Below are positions 26,661 through 35,902 of a DNA stretch of 64,000 nucleotides, one piece after another. The notes beneath the pieces were generated by a model. The model was not told where the DNA came from, did not search any database, and was given only the letters and a program-made list of their open reading frames with translations. The stretch covers positions 124,001 through 188,000 of the forward strand of contig NZ_FXZK01000006.1 in assembly GCF_900184895.1 (NCBI RefSeq), written 5' to 3'. Both the position numbers and the translations under genes were made by a program. The stretch is from Flavimaricola marinus. GTDB lineage: Bacteria > Pseudomonadota > Alphaproteobacteria > Rhodobacterales > Rhodobacteraceae. Within the stretch, counting starts at the first letter, position 1. Every line of letters begins with the position of its first letter.

Positions 26661-27307
26661 GTGCGGCCCGTTTTGGCGTTGTAGCTGGCCCGGACGACTT
26701 CCTCGTCATATTCGTTGGCGATCCAGTCGCGCAGACTGATCGGCCCTTGCTCCAAACGGGCCTCGTAGTGGTCCAAAACGTGATCGAGAACGCCAGTTTT
26801 CGATTGTTTTATATGGAGATAGCGCAGCGAGAGCATCTCGCGGGCTGTCGCCACGTCGGCCCCTTCCTCGGCGATCAGGTAAAAGGCCGAAGCCAGCCCG
26901 GCCCGGTCTGCGCCGGACTTGCAGTGCATCACGAACGGCTTTTCGATGGTCTTGAATGCGTCCAACAACTGCAGCAAAGCCGGCCCCCCGTTGGGCGCAC
27001 GGGCATAGAGGCCGACCGAAACAAGCTCCAGCCCCAGCTCTTCGCAGAATTCTTTCTCGAGCCGGTGGCAGGCCGATTTCGGTGTGCCGCGAAGGTTGAG
27101 AATAGTCTTTATTCCCATCGCCTTATACTTCTTCAGCCGATTGTAGGACGGGTGGTTCGAGCGATAGACGCCGGGGGCGATCTCGTCGAAATTCGTCCAC
27201 CAATAGCGCAGTATGGCGTGGTCGCTGAACAGGAACGACATCCACTCTCGCCACCGGCTTGGCGGGGCGGGTTGGGGGGCGGGGGGGGTATGTGCGTCCT
27301 GTGGCAT
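26657..27307 (-). CDS. Dual-specificity/tyrosine phosphatase-like protein
   Basis: This 216-residue protein has the cysteine phosphatase signature H-C-x5-R (MHCKSGADRAG, near residue 128) and an upstream Asp-containing loop region. The N-terminal part contains YRSNHPSYNRLKKYKAMGI, typical of bacterial dual-specificity phosphatases related to phosphoinositide and lipid phosphatases. It is translationally coupled to the ABC exporter (ATGA overlap), which suggests dephosphorylation of a lipid or glycan handled by the exporter. That link is inferred. Tyrosine phosphate is the alternative substrate. Confidence 0.85.
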   Translation of the reverse strand: MPQDAHTPPAPQPAPPSRWREWMSFLFSDHAILRYWWTNFDEIAPGVYRSNHPSYNRLKKYKAMGIKTILNLRGTPKSACHRLEKEFCEELGLELVSVGLYARAPNGGPALLQLLDAFKTIEKPFVMHCKSGADRAGLASAFYLIAEEGADVATAREMLSLRYLHIKQSKTGVLDHVLDHYEARLEQGPISLRDWIANEYDEEVVRASYNAKTGRT

Positions 27308-27411
27308 CGGTTGGGTCTATTCCCAAATGGACCGATTGGGCAAGCGTTGCAGGCATTGACGCGGCAAGGCTTGCGGCTAAGTTGCGGAAAAGTCCCCTGA
27401 AAGGCTCTCCC

Positions 27412-28593
27412 ATGCTTGCCAACGGTCGTCCCTATCTGGCCATTCCTGGCCCATCTGTCATGCCCGACCGTGTGCTGAATGCGATGCACCGGGCATCGCC
27501 GAATATCTATACAGGTCAACTACATGAGGTGACTCACAGCCTTATACCGGACCTGAAATCGCTGGCGAGGACCGACGGCAATTGCGCGATCTACATCGGC
27601 AATGGTCATGCCGCCTGGGAGGCTGCCTTGGCCAACATCCTGAGCCGGGGAGACCACGTTCTGGTGCTGGCCACGGGCCGGTTCGGACATGGCTGGGCGG
27701 ACATTGCGCGGGGCATGGGTATCAATGCCGAAGTGCTTGATTTCGGACAACAAAAAGACGTCGATCTGGAACGGGTCGAGGCTGCTCTGGCTGCCGATAC
27801 GGGGCATCGGTTCAAGGCGGTGCTGATGGTCCATGTGGACACCTCGACCAGCGTGAAGAACGATGTTCCGGGGATGCGCGAAGTGCTGGACCAGAGCGGG
27901 CACCCGGCGCTCTTGTGCGTTGATTGTATTGCATCTTTTGCCTGTGACCGGTTCGAGATGGACGCCTGGGGCGTCGATGTGATGGTCTCTGCCTGCCAAA
28001 AGGGGCTGATGACTCCGCCGGGGCTTGGCCTTGTCTATTTCAACGAAAAGGCTGATTCGGCGCGTGAGACGGCGGATTTGGCGACGTCCTATTGGGATTG
28101 GCGTCCGCGCGTCGATCCGGAACAATATTATCAGTTTTTCAACGGCACCGCTCCGACCCATCACATCTATGGCCTGCGCGAGGCGCTCGACATGATCGCG
28201 GAGGAGGGGCTCGAGGCGGTCTGGGCGCGGCACGAAAGGCTCGCCCGCACCATCTGGGCCGCGTTTGACGCCTGGGGGCGCGAGGGGCAGATGGCGCTGA
28301 ACATTGCCGACCCGAACAAGAGATCCCATGCCGTTACATCGGCTTACGCCGGACCGGGCGACGGCGACAGGCTGCGGGAGTGGTGCGAGCGGGTGGCCGG
28401 CGTGACGCTGGGCATCGGGCTGGGCCGAGAGCCTGCGGATGCCTATTTCCGCATCGGCCACATGGGCCACGTCAACGCGCACATGGTGCTGGGCGTCTTG
28501 GCGGTGATGGATGCCGGGCTGAAGGCGCTGGAGATTCCGCATGGAGTCGGCGCGTTGGAGGCGGCGGCAAAGGTGGTCGCGGAGGCGCGTTAA
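27412..28593 (+). CDS. Class V aminotransferase (serine/alanine-glyoxylate type)
   Basis: This 393-residue PLP enzyme is similar to serine-glyoxylate and alanine-glyoxylate aminotransferases. The PLP lysine lies in VSACQKGLMTPPGL (near residue 200), and the start PYLAIPGPSVMPDRVLNAM is typical of the family. It probably transfers the amino group of serine or alanine to glyoxylate in C2/one-carbon metabolism. The ATG at 27412 follows GAAAGG; a longer frame would overlap the divergent phosphatase start. No glyoxylate or serine-cycle genes adjoin it. Confidence 0.88.
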   Translation: MLANGRPYLAIPGPSVMPDRVLNAMHRASPNIYTGQLHEVTHSLIPDLKSLARTDGNCAIYIGNGHAAWEAALANILSRGDHVLVLATGRFGHGWADIARGMGINAEVLDFGQQKDVDLERVEAALAADTGHRFKAVLMVHVDTSTSVKNDVPGMREVLDQSGHPALLCVDCIASFACDRFEMDAWGVDVMVSACQKGLMTPPGLGLVYFNEKADSARETADLATSYWDWRPRVDPEQYYQFFNGTAPTHHIYGLREALDMIAEEGLEAVWARHERLARTIWAAFDAWGREGQMALNIADPNKRSHAVTSAYAGPGDGDRLREWCERVAGVTLGIGLGREPADAYFRIGHMGHVNAHMVLGVLAVMDAGLKALEIPHGVGALEAAAKVVAEAR

Positions 28594-28619
28594 CGCTCTG
28601 CCGACGCGCCAAAAACCCG

Positions 28620-28671
28620 TTTCGGTGTGACGTCGGTATTGCGTCGGTACGGCGTAGGTGTCGTTTTCGGT
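28620..28671. repeat. Helically phased TCGGT repeats
   Basis: The core TCGGT (once TAGGT) occurs at 28622, 28633, 28644, 28655 and 28667, so four steps are 11, 11, 11 and 12 bases. The full units are near-copies of CGTCGGTANNG. They lie in the convergent gap between the class V aminotransferase and the small membrane protein. Function unknown. Confidence 0.6.
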
Positions 28672-28724
28672 GCTCTATGGCCTGTCGTGAGTGTTGCCAC
28701 AAGGCACGCCGCCGAGACGGGCCG

Positions 28725-28907
28725 TTAACCTCGCCGCAGTCGTGCGCCGATCAGAATCGCCCTGTCGATGGCAAAGGCCGAGAGCAGCACCCAGACAAAT
28801 CCCGCCACCACCGCGATCGTCCAGAACGACATGAACAGGATCATTCCGAGCGTCACCAGAAAGGCTTGGGTAAAGTCGGGGGCGGGCTGGCGGTTGTCAT
28901 TTCGCAT
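28725..28907 (-). CDS. Small membrane protein of 60 residues
   Basis: A short frame begins MRNDNRQPAPDFTQAF and has one long hydrophobic stretch (about residues 15-50), possibly two tight helices around GFVWVLLSAFA, and ends in a basic tail (RLRRG). It starts 62 bases after the HisC-like gene ends on the same strand. I know no function for it. The polar start, clean hydrophobic core and basic end make a real gene likely, though the ribosome site is weak. Confidence 0.55.
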   Translation of the reverse strand: MRNDNRQPAPDFTQAFLVTLGMILFMSFWTIAVVAGFVWVLLSAFAIDRAILIGARLRRG

Positions 28908-28969
28908 CGGTTCGGGGCCTCGTCGCTGTCGTCCGAAAATCAACTTAGCGCAGGCTCGGAAAAAATCAC

Positions 28970-30091
28970 CTAGAGCAATGCGCGGCCTTTCGCCGTGACC
29001 AGTGCTGCAGGCAGCGCGGTGGCGAAGGCGTCGAGATCGGCGGCCGGCCCGGTGCCGATCCGGACACAGCGATCCTGCGGCGCTGCGAAGGGTTTGCGCA
29101 CGAAGATGCCCGCGTCGAGCAGGGCGGCCATGAGGTTGCCGGCGAAGGCACCGTCGCTGCCGCAATCGAGGGTGACGAAGTTGGTCGCGGAGGGCAGGGC
29201 GGTGAGACCGTTCTGGGCCCCGATCTCGGCGATCCGGGTGCGGGCGGCGCCGACCTCGGCCTGCACATGCGCCAGCCAGGCGTCGTCTTTGAGCGCGGCC
29301 AAGGCTCCGGCCTGCGCGATCCGGTTGACCCCGAAGTGATTGCGCACCCGCTCGAACGCCGCGATCACCGGCGCCGCCCCGATGGCGTAGCCGATCCGCG
29401 CCCCGGCCATGCCGTAGCCTTTGGAGAAGGTTCGGAACCGCAGCACCCGAGGGTCTGTGGCCGCGATCACCGGCGCGGTCCCGGGTGGGGCCAGTTCGAT
29501 ATAGGCCTCGTCCATCAGCAGGAGCGCCCCGTCGGGCACGTTCTGCACCATTTCCTTCATCATGGCGCCGCTGTGCCATGTGCCCATCGGATTATCGGGG
29601 TTGGAGATGTAGATCAGCTTGGCCCCGACCTCTCGCGCCTTGGCGTTCAGCCGCTCGGGGTCTTCGTAATCGCCGGTGTAGGGCACGGCGTGGATTTGCC
29701 CGCCATAGCCGGTGACGTGGTAGTTGAACGTCGGGTAGGCTCCGGCGGAGGTGACCACCGCATCCCCCGCCCCGACCATCAGCCGGGCGGTATAGCCCAG
29801 AAGCGCGTCGATCCCTTCGCCGACGAGGATATTCTCGGGCTGGCACTCGTGATGCGCGGCCAGAGCCTGCCGCAGATCATGGTTTTCGGGATCGCCATAC
29901 ATCCAGACATCGCCCGCCGCCTTGCGCATGGCGGCGATCGCCTTGGGCGAGGGACCGAAGCCGTTTTCGTTGGCCCCGAGCCGGGCGGTGAAGGGCGCTC
30001 CGCGCCGCCGTTCCTGCGCCTCTGGTCCGACGAAGGGCACGGAGGCGGGCAGCGAGGCGGCGAGCGGGGTCAGGCGGGCGTCTGTTTTCAT
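28970..30091 (-). CDS. HisC-like class I/II aminotransferase
   Basis: This is a 373-residue PLP-dependent aminotransferase of the histidinol-phosphate aminotransferase subgroup. Visible motifs are LGANENGFGPSP near residue 38, ISNPDNPMGT, and the PLP lysine in TFSKGYGMAGARIGYA near 225. HisC makes L-histidinol phosphate; relatives act on aromatic amino acids or threonine phosphate. No his genes lie nearby, so a paralogue with another substrate is as likely as HisC itself. It lies downstream of valS on the same strand. Confidence 0.85.
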   Translation of the reverse strand: MKTDARLTPLAASLPASVPFVGPEAQERRRGAPFTARLGANENGFGPSPKAIAAMRKAAGDVWMYGDPENHDLRQALAAHHECQPENILVGEGIDALLGYTARLMVGAGDAVVTSAGAYPTFNYHVTGYGGQIHAVPYTGDYEDPERLNAKAREVGAKLIYISNPDNPMGTWHSGAMMKEMVQNVPDGALLLMDEAYIELAPPGTAPVIAATDPRVLRFRTFSKGYGMAGARIGYAIGAAPVIAAFERVRNHFGVNRIAQAGALAALKDDAWLAHVQAEVGAARTRIAEIGAQNGLTALPSATNFVTLDCGSDGAFAGNLMAALLDAGIFVRKPFAAPQDRCVRIGTGPAADLDAFATALPAALVTAKGRALL

Positions 30092-30114
30092 GGCTTAGTC
30101 TTGCCTGCTGATCG

Positions 30115-30178
30115 GAGGCTGGCAAGGGGGCGCTGCCCCCCGCCTGCGGCGTCCCCCGGGATATTTTCGACCCAAAGA
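30115..30178. repeat. Probable dispersed intergenic repeat of Rhodobacteraceae
   Basis: Between valS and the HisC-like gene lies a G/C-run segment followed by CCCGGGATATTTTCGACC and CAAAGAAG. I recall very similar strings as frequent intergenic elements in this family. It contains a small hairpin GGGGGC-GCT-GCCCCC. Only one clear copy is seen in this window, so the repeat status rests on memory of other genomes. Confidence 0.4.
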
Positions 30179-30182
30179 AGGA

Positions 30183-33100
30183 TCAGTCCAGCTCTTGCAG
30201 TCGGGCCATTGCCGCCGCAAGTTGTGCCTGCTCCTCTTGCCGCAGGGCCAGGTTGTTCTGCGCCTCTTCGACGATCTCCGGCGGGGCGGAGGCGGCGAAT
30301 TTCGGGTTCTTCAGCCGTCCTTCGAGCCCGCCGATTTCCTTGCCCAGCTTGTCCATCGCCTTTTGCAGTCGTGCCTTTTCCGCCGAGACGTCGATGATGT
30401 CGGCCAGTGGCAGGCAGAAGGTCGCCCCCTTGGTGGGGATCGTGATCGCCCCTTTGGGTGCCTCGCTGGCCGGGGCGATGCTGTCGATCCGTGCCAGCCG
30501 CTTGATCAGCGTCTCGTTGTTGGCGAGGGCCGTGGCGCTGTCTGCATCGCCGTCCAGTTGCAGGACCGGAATGTGCAGCCCGGCGGGCACGTTCATTTGC
30601 GCCCGAGCCGACCGCACGTTGTCGATCATGCTGATCGCCCAGGTCATTTCCGCATCGGCCGCGCTGTCGACCATCTCGGCCGCCGTGTAGCTGGGCCACT
30701 CGGTGACCATGAGCTTGGTCGTCCGGTTGCCCAGAGTGCCCCAGAGTTCTTCGGTAATGAAGGGCATGATCGGGTGCAGCAGGATCAGGCATTGATCCAG
30801 CACCCAAGCCATTGTCGCACGGGTTTCTTGCTTTTCCGTATCAGACCCGTCCATCAGCAGCGGTTTGGAAAATTCGACGTACCAGTCGCAGACCTTGCCC
30901 CAGACGAAGGCGTAGAGCGCGTTGGCGGCGTCGTTGAACCGGTAGGCGGTGAGGGCTGCGTCGACCTCTTCGCGCACGCGGGCGGTTTCGCCGAGGATCC
31001 ACTTGTTCACCGTCGCTGTCGGTGCGGGCGGTGTGCCGGAGGTGCTGTGCCCTTCGAAGACGCCGTTCATTTCGGCGAACCGGCAGGCGTTCCAGAGCTT
31101 GGTGCCGAAGTTCCGGTAGCCCTTGATCCTGTCTTCGGAGATCTTGAGCACGCCGCCGATGGCCGCCATCTGCGTGAGCGTGAACCGCAGCGCGTCGGCG
31201 CCGTATTCGTCGATCACCTCGAGCGGGTCGATGACGTTGCCCCGCGTCTTGGACATCTTCTCGCCTTTGGCGTCGCGCACGAGCTGGTGCAGGTAGACCG
31301 TGTGGAACGGGTCCTGGCCCACCACCGCTTGCTGCATCATCATCATCCGCGCGACCCAGAAGAACAGGATGTCCTGCCCGGTGACGAGCACGTCGGTGGG
31401 GAAGTATTTGCCGAGCGCCTCTGTCTGCTCGGGCCAGCCGAGCGTGCCGATGGGCCAGAGCCCGGAGGAGAACCACGTGTCGAGCACGTCGGCGTCGCGC
31501 CAGATCGGGTAGACCAGATGCGTCGGATCCTGACTGACGGTGTAGTCGGCGAGGCTGGCCGAGAGCGCGTGGATCGCGGCGGCCCGGTCGGCGACCTCGA
31601 TAACGCGGGCGTGGTTTTCCGGCGTCGGCAGTTCGGCCAGAACGTCCTCGAACTGGCTGGCGGCTGCCTCGAAGGTCGCCCCGGCGTGATGCCGTTCCGC
31701 GCCCCGTTGCAGCGATTGGCTGAGCAGGAAGGAATAGACTTCGACCTCGTCGAGATCGCCGTCGCCTTCGTCATCGACGAAGCCTTCGCGGGCGAGGTCG
31801 AGGCCATACCAGACCGGTATCTGGTGCCCCCACCAGAGCTGCCGCGAGATGCACCACGGCTCGATGTTCTCAAGCCAGTGAAAATACACCTTCTCGCCGC
31901 TCTCGGGCATGATCTTTGTCCGCCCCTCGCGCACGGCGTCGAGCGCCGGGCCGACGATCCGGGCGGTGTCGACGAACCACTGGTCCGTCAGCATCGGCTC
32001 GATCACCACTTTGGAGCGGTCCCCGAAGGGCTGCATGATCGGCTTGTCCTCGACGAAGGGCACCTTTTCGAGATGCTCGGAATTGGTGTCGGGGTCGATG
32101 GATTTGACCAGTTGCGTGACCGCCAGCCCTTCGGCGGTGATCGCGGCGACGACCTGCTTGCGCGCCTCGAACCGGTCGAGGCCGCGGTATTCGTCGGGCA
32201 CGAGGTTGATCGCGTCAATCTCTGCCTCGGACAGCTCGGCCCCTTCGACGATGCTTTGCGCGACTGCGGCCGCCTCGGCATAGGGCAGACCGTCGTCGCG
32301 CATCGCGGCGCGGGTGTCCATCAGCCGGTAGCAGGGGATGTTGTTGCGCTTGGCGACGCCGTAGTCGTTGAAATCATGAGCGCCGGTGATCTTGACCGCG
32401 CCGGACCCAAAGGTCGGATCGGGGTATTCGTCGGTGATGATCGGGATCAGGCGCCGGTGCTCTTTCGGCCCGACGGGGATCTCGCAGAGCTTGCCCACGA
32501 TGGAGGCGTAGCGCTCGTCCGAGGGATGCACGGCGACGGCACCGTCGCCCAGCATGGTTTCGGGCCGCGTCGTCGCGATCGAGATGTAATCCCGCGTCTC
32601 GTCGACGAGGATCATCCCGTCCTCGTCCTTTTCGACGTAGCGATAGGTCTCCCCGCCGGCGAGCGGGTATTTGAAGTGCCACATGTGGCCGGGGGTCTCG
32701 ATGTTCTCGACTTCGAGATCGGAGATCGCCGTTTCGAAGTGCGGATCCCAGTTCACCAGCCGCTTGCCGCGGTAGATGTGCCCGTCTTCATACATCTTGA
32801 CGAAGACCTTGATGACGGCGTCGTGGAAATTGCCCTCTTCACCCGCAGGCGCACCCGGCGCACCGGACATGGTGAAGGCGTTGCGCGACCAGTCGCAGGA
32901 CGCGCCGAGCCGCTTGAGCTGATTGATGATCGTGTCGCCGCTCTCGGATTTCCATTCCCAGACCTTGGCGAGGAAATCCTCGCGCGACAGGTCGGTCCGC
33001 CGCAGGTTGGATTCCTCGGAGAGTTTGCGTTCGACGACAAGCTGGGTGGCGATGCCGGCGTGGTCCTGCCCCGGCTGCCAGAGCGTGTCGAAGCCCCGCA

Positions 33101-33317
33101 TCCGGTGCCAGCGCGTCAACAAATCCTGCAGGGTGTTGTTGAAGGCGTGCCCGAGGTGCAGCGAGCCGGTCACGTTCGGCGGCGGGATCATGATGCAGAA
33201 GGTCGAGGTTTCGGCGTTGCCGACGTGTTTGCCTGCGGTAAAGCATCCCGCCTCTTCCCAAGCGGCATAGAGCCGGTTTTCTGCGAGATCCGGGACGAAT
33301 GTTTTTTCCATCGGCAT
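30183..33317 (-). CDS. valS: Valyl-tRNA synthetase
   Basis: ValS charges tRNA-Val and edits misactivated threonine. It has class I signatures HLGH ([12 protein letters not shown]) and KMSK ([13 protein letters not shown]), the CP1 editing domain, and a C-terminal coiled coil (about 975-1044) that contacts tRNA. At 1044 residues it is longer than E. coli ValS. The extra length is mostly a stretch of about 90-100 residues after [11 protein letters not shown] and before [15 protein letters not shown], in the catalytic domain. AAGGA precedes the ATG at 33317. Confidence 0.97.
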   Translation of the reverse strand: MPMEKTFVPDLAENRLYAAWEEAGCFTAGKHVGNAETSTFCIMIPPPNVTGSLHLGHAFNNTLQDLLTRWHRMRGFDTLWQPGQDHAGIATQLVVERKLSEESNLRRTDLSREDFLAKVWEWKSESGDTIINQLKRLGASCDWSRNAFTMSGAPGAPAGEEGNFHDAVIKVFVKMYEDGHIYRGKRLVNWDPHFETAISDLEVENIETPGHMWHFKYPLAGGETYRYVEKDEDGMILVDETRDYISIATTRPETMLGDGAVAVHPSDERYASIVGKLCEIPVGPKEHRRLIPIITDEYPDPTFGSGAVKITGAHDFNDYGVAKRNNIPCYRLMDTRAAMRDDGLPYAEAAAVAQSIVEGAELSEAEIDAINLVPDEYRGLDRFEARKQVVAAITAEGLAVTQLVKSIDPDTNSEHLEKVPFVEDKPIMQPFGDRSKVVIEPMLTDQWFVDTARIVGPALDAVREGRTKIMPESGEKVYFHWLENIEPWCISRQLWWGHQIPVWYGLDLAREGFVDDEGDGDLDEVEVYSFLLSQSLQRGAERHHAGATFEAAASQFEDVLAELPTPENHARVIEVADRAAAIHALSASLADYTVSQDPTHLVYPIWRDADVLDTWFSSGLWPIGTLGWPEQTEALGKYFPTDVLVTGQDILFFWVARMMMMQQAVVGQDPFHTVYLHQLVRDAKGEKMSKTRGNVIDPLEVIDEYGADALRFTLTQMAAIGGVLKISEDRIKGYRNFGTKLWNACRFAEMNGVFEGHSTSGTPPAPTATVNKWILGETARVREEVDAALTAYRFNDAANALYAFVWGKVCDWYVEFSKPLLMDGSDTEKQETRATMAWVLDQCLILLHPIMPFITEELWGTLGNRTTKLMVTEWPSYTAAEMVDSAADAEMTWAISMIDNVRSARAQMNVPAGLHIPVLQLDGDADSATALANNETLIKRLARIDSIAPASEAPKGAITIPTKGATFCLPLADIIDVSAEKARLQKAMDKLGKEIGGLEGRLKNPKFAASAPPEIVEEAQNNLALRQEEQAQLAAAMARLQELD

Positions 33318-33607
33318 TGGTGTCGATCCTTCGGCTGAGTGCCTTGTGAGATAGCTTGCCTTGGACTTGAGGGGAAGGGGGTCCGGGGCGGGTGCTCTGA
33401 TTGGCCGCGGGGCCTTTGCGTGCTTGCGTTTGGCCCGCTTTGCCTCGGCCGGCCGGCTGGCGTGCCCGCGTCGCCGTGCCTTGCGCCTTTGCCCGGTGAC
33501 CAGATGCCGTTTGCGTCATCGCCCGTCAAAATCATGCTGCCGGTGCTGGACAGTCCGGCTGCGCCCGTTAGGGTCGTATCTGACACTCAGACTTCGGAGA
33601 CAGACCC
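33318..33607. other. 290-base gap between valS and the molybdenum hydroxylase gene
   Basis: Both flanking genes read outward, so two promoters are expected here. Short frames on both strands have no support. I see no hairpin or RNA that I can name. Confidence 0.45.
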
Positions 33608-35902
33608 ATGGACAAGTTTGGACGCAGCCAGCCGGTCAAGCGCGTAGAGGATGTCCGGTTCCTGACCGGCCACGGCCGCTATGTGGATGATATCTCGCCC
33701 GAGGGGGCGCTGTTTGGCTATGTCCTCCGCTCGACCATGGCGCATGGCGAGATCACCACGCTGGACGTGGACGCCGCCCGAGAGGCCGAGGGCGTGCATC
33801 TGGTTCTGACCGCTGCCGATCTGGAAGCGGCCGGCGTCAAGATGGGCCTGCGCGGCACCCGTGTGAAATGCCCCGGCGGCCGTGGTGCCGGCCCGGAGCG
33901 TCCGGTTCTGGCCCGTGGCAAGGTCCGTCACGTGGGCGAGGCGCTGGCCTTTATTGTGGCCGACAGCATGATCGCCGCCAAGGATGCCGCCGAGCTGATC
34001 GAGGTGGATATCGACGCCGCCCCGGCCCATGTGGCGACCGCCGTCGGTGGCCCGGAGTTGCATCCCGAGGCCCCTGAGAACCTCGCCTTCGACTATGGTC
34101 TGGGCGACCGTGCCGCCGTGGACGCGGCCATTGCCGGTGCGGCCCATGTCGTTTCGGTCGAGGTGCCCGACAACCGGGTCATCGTCAATTCGATGGAGCC
34201 GCGCGGCTGCTATGCCGAGATCGAGGACGGCCGTCTGCACCTCTGTGTCAACGGGCAGGGCGTGTGGGGCCCCAAGGACGATCTCGTCCGTCACTTTGGC
34301 CTGAGCCCGGCCGATGTCCGCGTCACCACCCCCGACGTGGGCGGCGGCTTTGGCATGAAGGGCATGGTCTATCCCGAAATGATCCTGACCGCGCAGGCCG
34401 CCCGCGTCCTCGGCCGTCCTGTCCGCTGGATGAGCGAGCGCACCGAGGCGATGCTGTCGGACAATGCCGGCCGCGATCTGACCACCACCGCGACCCTCGC
34501 CTTTGACGAGGGTCACCGGATCGTCGCCTACAAGCTCGACACCATCGCCAACATGGGTGCCTACAACTCGCAGTTCGGGCAGGCGATCCAGACCGAGTTG
34601 TTTTCCAAGGTGATGCCCGGCACCTACGACATTCAGACCGCGTGGATGGGCTGCAAGGGTGTCTATACCAACACCACCCCGGTCGACGCCTACCGCGGCG
34701 CGGGCCGCCCGGAGGCGATCTTTGTGCTGGAGCGTGCCATCGACTATGCCGCCCGCGAGTTGGGCGTGGATCCGTGGGAGATCCGCCGCATCAACTTCAT
34801 CCGCCCCGATCAGTTTCCCTACACCTCCGCCACCGGCGTCACTTATGACGTGGGCGAGTTTGCCAAGGTGCTGGACCGTGCTGAGGAAAAGGCCGACCGC
34901 GCGGGCTTTGCCGCCCGCAAGGCCGCGTCGGAGGCCGAGGGCAAGCTGCGCGGGCAGGGCCTGTGCTATTACATCGAGAGCATTTTGGGCGACAAGGTCG
35001 AGACGACCACCGTCGTCTTTGACGAGGACGGCACCGTTCAGATCCGCGTCGGCACCCAGTCGAACGGGCAGGGCCATGAGACGGTCTTTGCCCAGTTCCT
35101 CGCCGATCAGACCGGCATTCCCGCCCCCAAGATCCGCGTGGTTCAGGGCGACAGCGACCTGATCCCGACCGGCGGCGGCACCGGCGGGTCGCGTTCCGTC
35201 ACCGTGCAGAACACCGCGACGCTGGCCACCGTCGAGGTCATGATCCATGCTTTTGCGGCCTTTCTGGCCGAGCACGAGGGGTCCGACCTCGAGGCGATCG
35301 AGTTCGACGACGAACGGTTCCGCATTCCCGGATCGAACCTCACCCCGACGATGCTGGAGGTGGCCGAGATGGCCCGTTCGGCCGGTCAGACCGACCTCTT
35401 GACCCATACCAAGCAGATCGAGCTTGAAAACCGCTCGTTCCCGAACGGCGCCCATGTGGCCGAGATCGAGATCGATCCCGAAACCGGGGTCATCACGCTG
35501 GATCGCTATACCGTCGTTGACGACTTTGGTAACCTTATCAACCCTATGCTGGCCGAGGGGCAGGTGCATGGCGGCGTGGCCCAGGGATTGGGCCAGGCGC
35601 TGTGCGAGCGCACGGTCTTTGACGAGGATGGTCAATTGCTTACGGCGACGTTCATGGATTACGCGATGCCGCGGGCGGACAGCTTGCCGATGATTTCGTT
35701 CACCTCGGAGCCGACGCCGTCGATCTATAACCCGATGGGGATGAAGGGCTGCGGCGAGGCGGGCACCGTGGGGGCGCTGGCTGCGATCACCAATGCCGTG
35801 CAGGACGCGGTCTGGGATCTGGGCCTGCGTGATTTGGAAATGCCGTTCACCCCGAACCGGGTCTGGGCGATGCTGCAAGAGGGTGCGTGTGCCGCTGCGT
35901 GA
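33608..35902 (+). CDS. Molybdopterin-binding large subunit of a xanthine dehydrogenase/CoxL-family hydroxylase
   Basis: This 764-residue protein is the molybdenum cofactor subunit of the xanthine oxidase/aerobic CO dehydrogenase family. The active-site loop reads AYRGAGR (form II, the so-called CoxL-like type), not the AYxCSFR of true CO dehydrogenase. The catalytic Glu region is GMKGCGEAG near the C-terminus. Such enzymes need a [2Fe-2S] subunit and usually a FAD subunit; neither is beside this gene. The substrate is unknown, perhaps an aldehyde or N-heterocycle. Its 3' end overlaps the next gene. Confidence 0.9.
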   Translation: MDKFGRSQPVKRVEDVRFLTGHGRYVDDISPEGALFGYVLRSTMAHGEITTLDVDAAREAEGVHLVLTAADLEAAGVKMGLRGTRVKCPGGRGAGPERPVLARGKVRHVGEALAFIVADSMIAAKDAAELIEVDIDAAPAHVATAVGGPELHPEAPENLAFDYGLGDRAAVDAAIAGAAHVVSVEVPDNRVIVNSMEPRGCYAEIEDGRLHLCVNGQGVWGPKDDLVRHFGLSPADVRVTTPDVGGGFGMKGMVYPEMILTAQAARVLGRPVRWMSERTEAMLSDNAGRDLTTTATLAFDEGHRIVAYKLDTIANMGAYNSQFGQAIQTELFSKVMPGTYDIQTAWMGCKGVYTNTTPVDAYRGAGRPEAIFVLERAIDYAARELGVDPWEIRRINFIRPDQFPYTSATGVTYDVGEFAKVLDRAEEKADRAGFAARKAASEAEGKLRGQGLCYYIESILGDKVETTTVVFDEDGTVQIRVGTQSNGQGHETVFAQFLADQTGIPAPKIRVVQGDSDLIPTGGGTGGSRSVTVQNTATLATVEVMIHAFAAFLAEHEGSDLEAIEFDDERFRIPGSNLTPTMLEVAEMARSAGQTDLLTHTKQIELENRSFPNGAHVAEIEIDPETGVITLDRYTVVDDFGNLINPMLAEGQVHGGVAQGLGQALCERTVFDEDGQLLTATFMDYAMPRADSLPMISFTSEPTPSIYNPMGMKGCGEAGTVGALAAITNAVQDAVWDLGLRDLEMPFTPNRVWAMLQEGACAAA

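Noticed and set aside
30195-33338. A 1047-codon open frame on the plus strand
   Set aside because: It is the antisense of valS, whose class I synthetase motifs are unmistakable.
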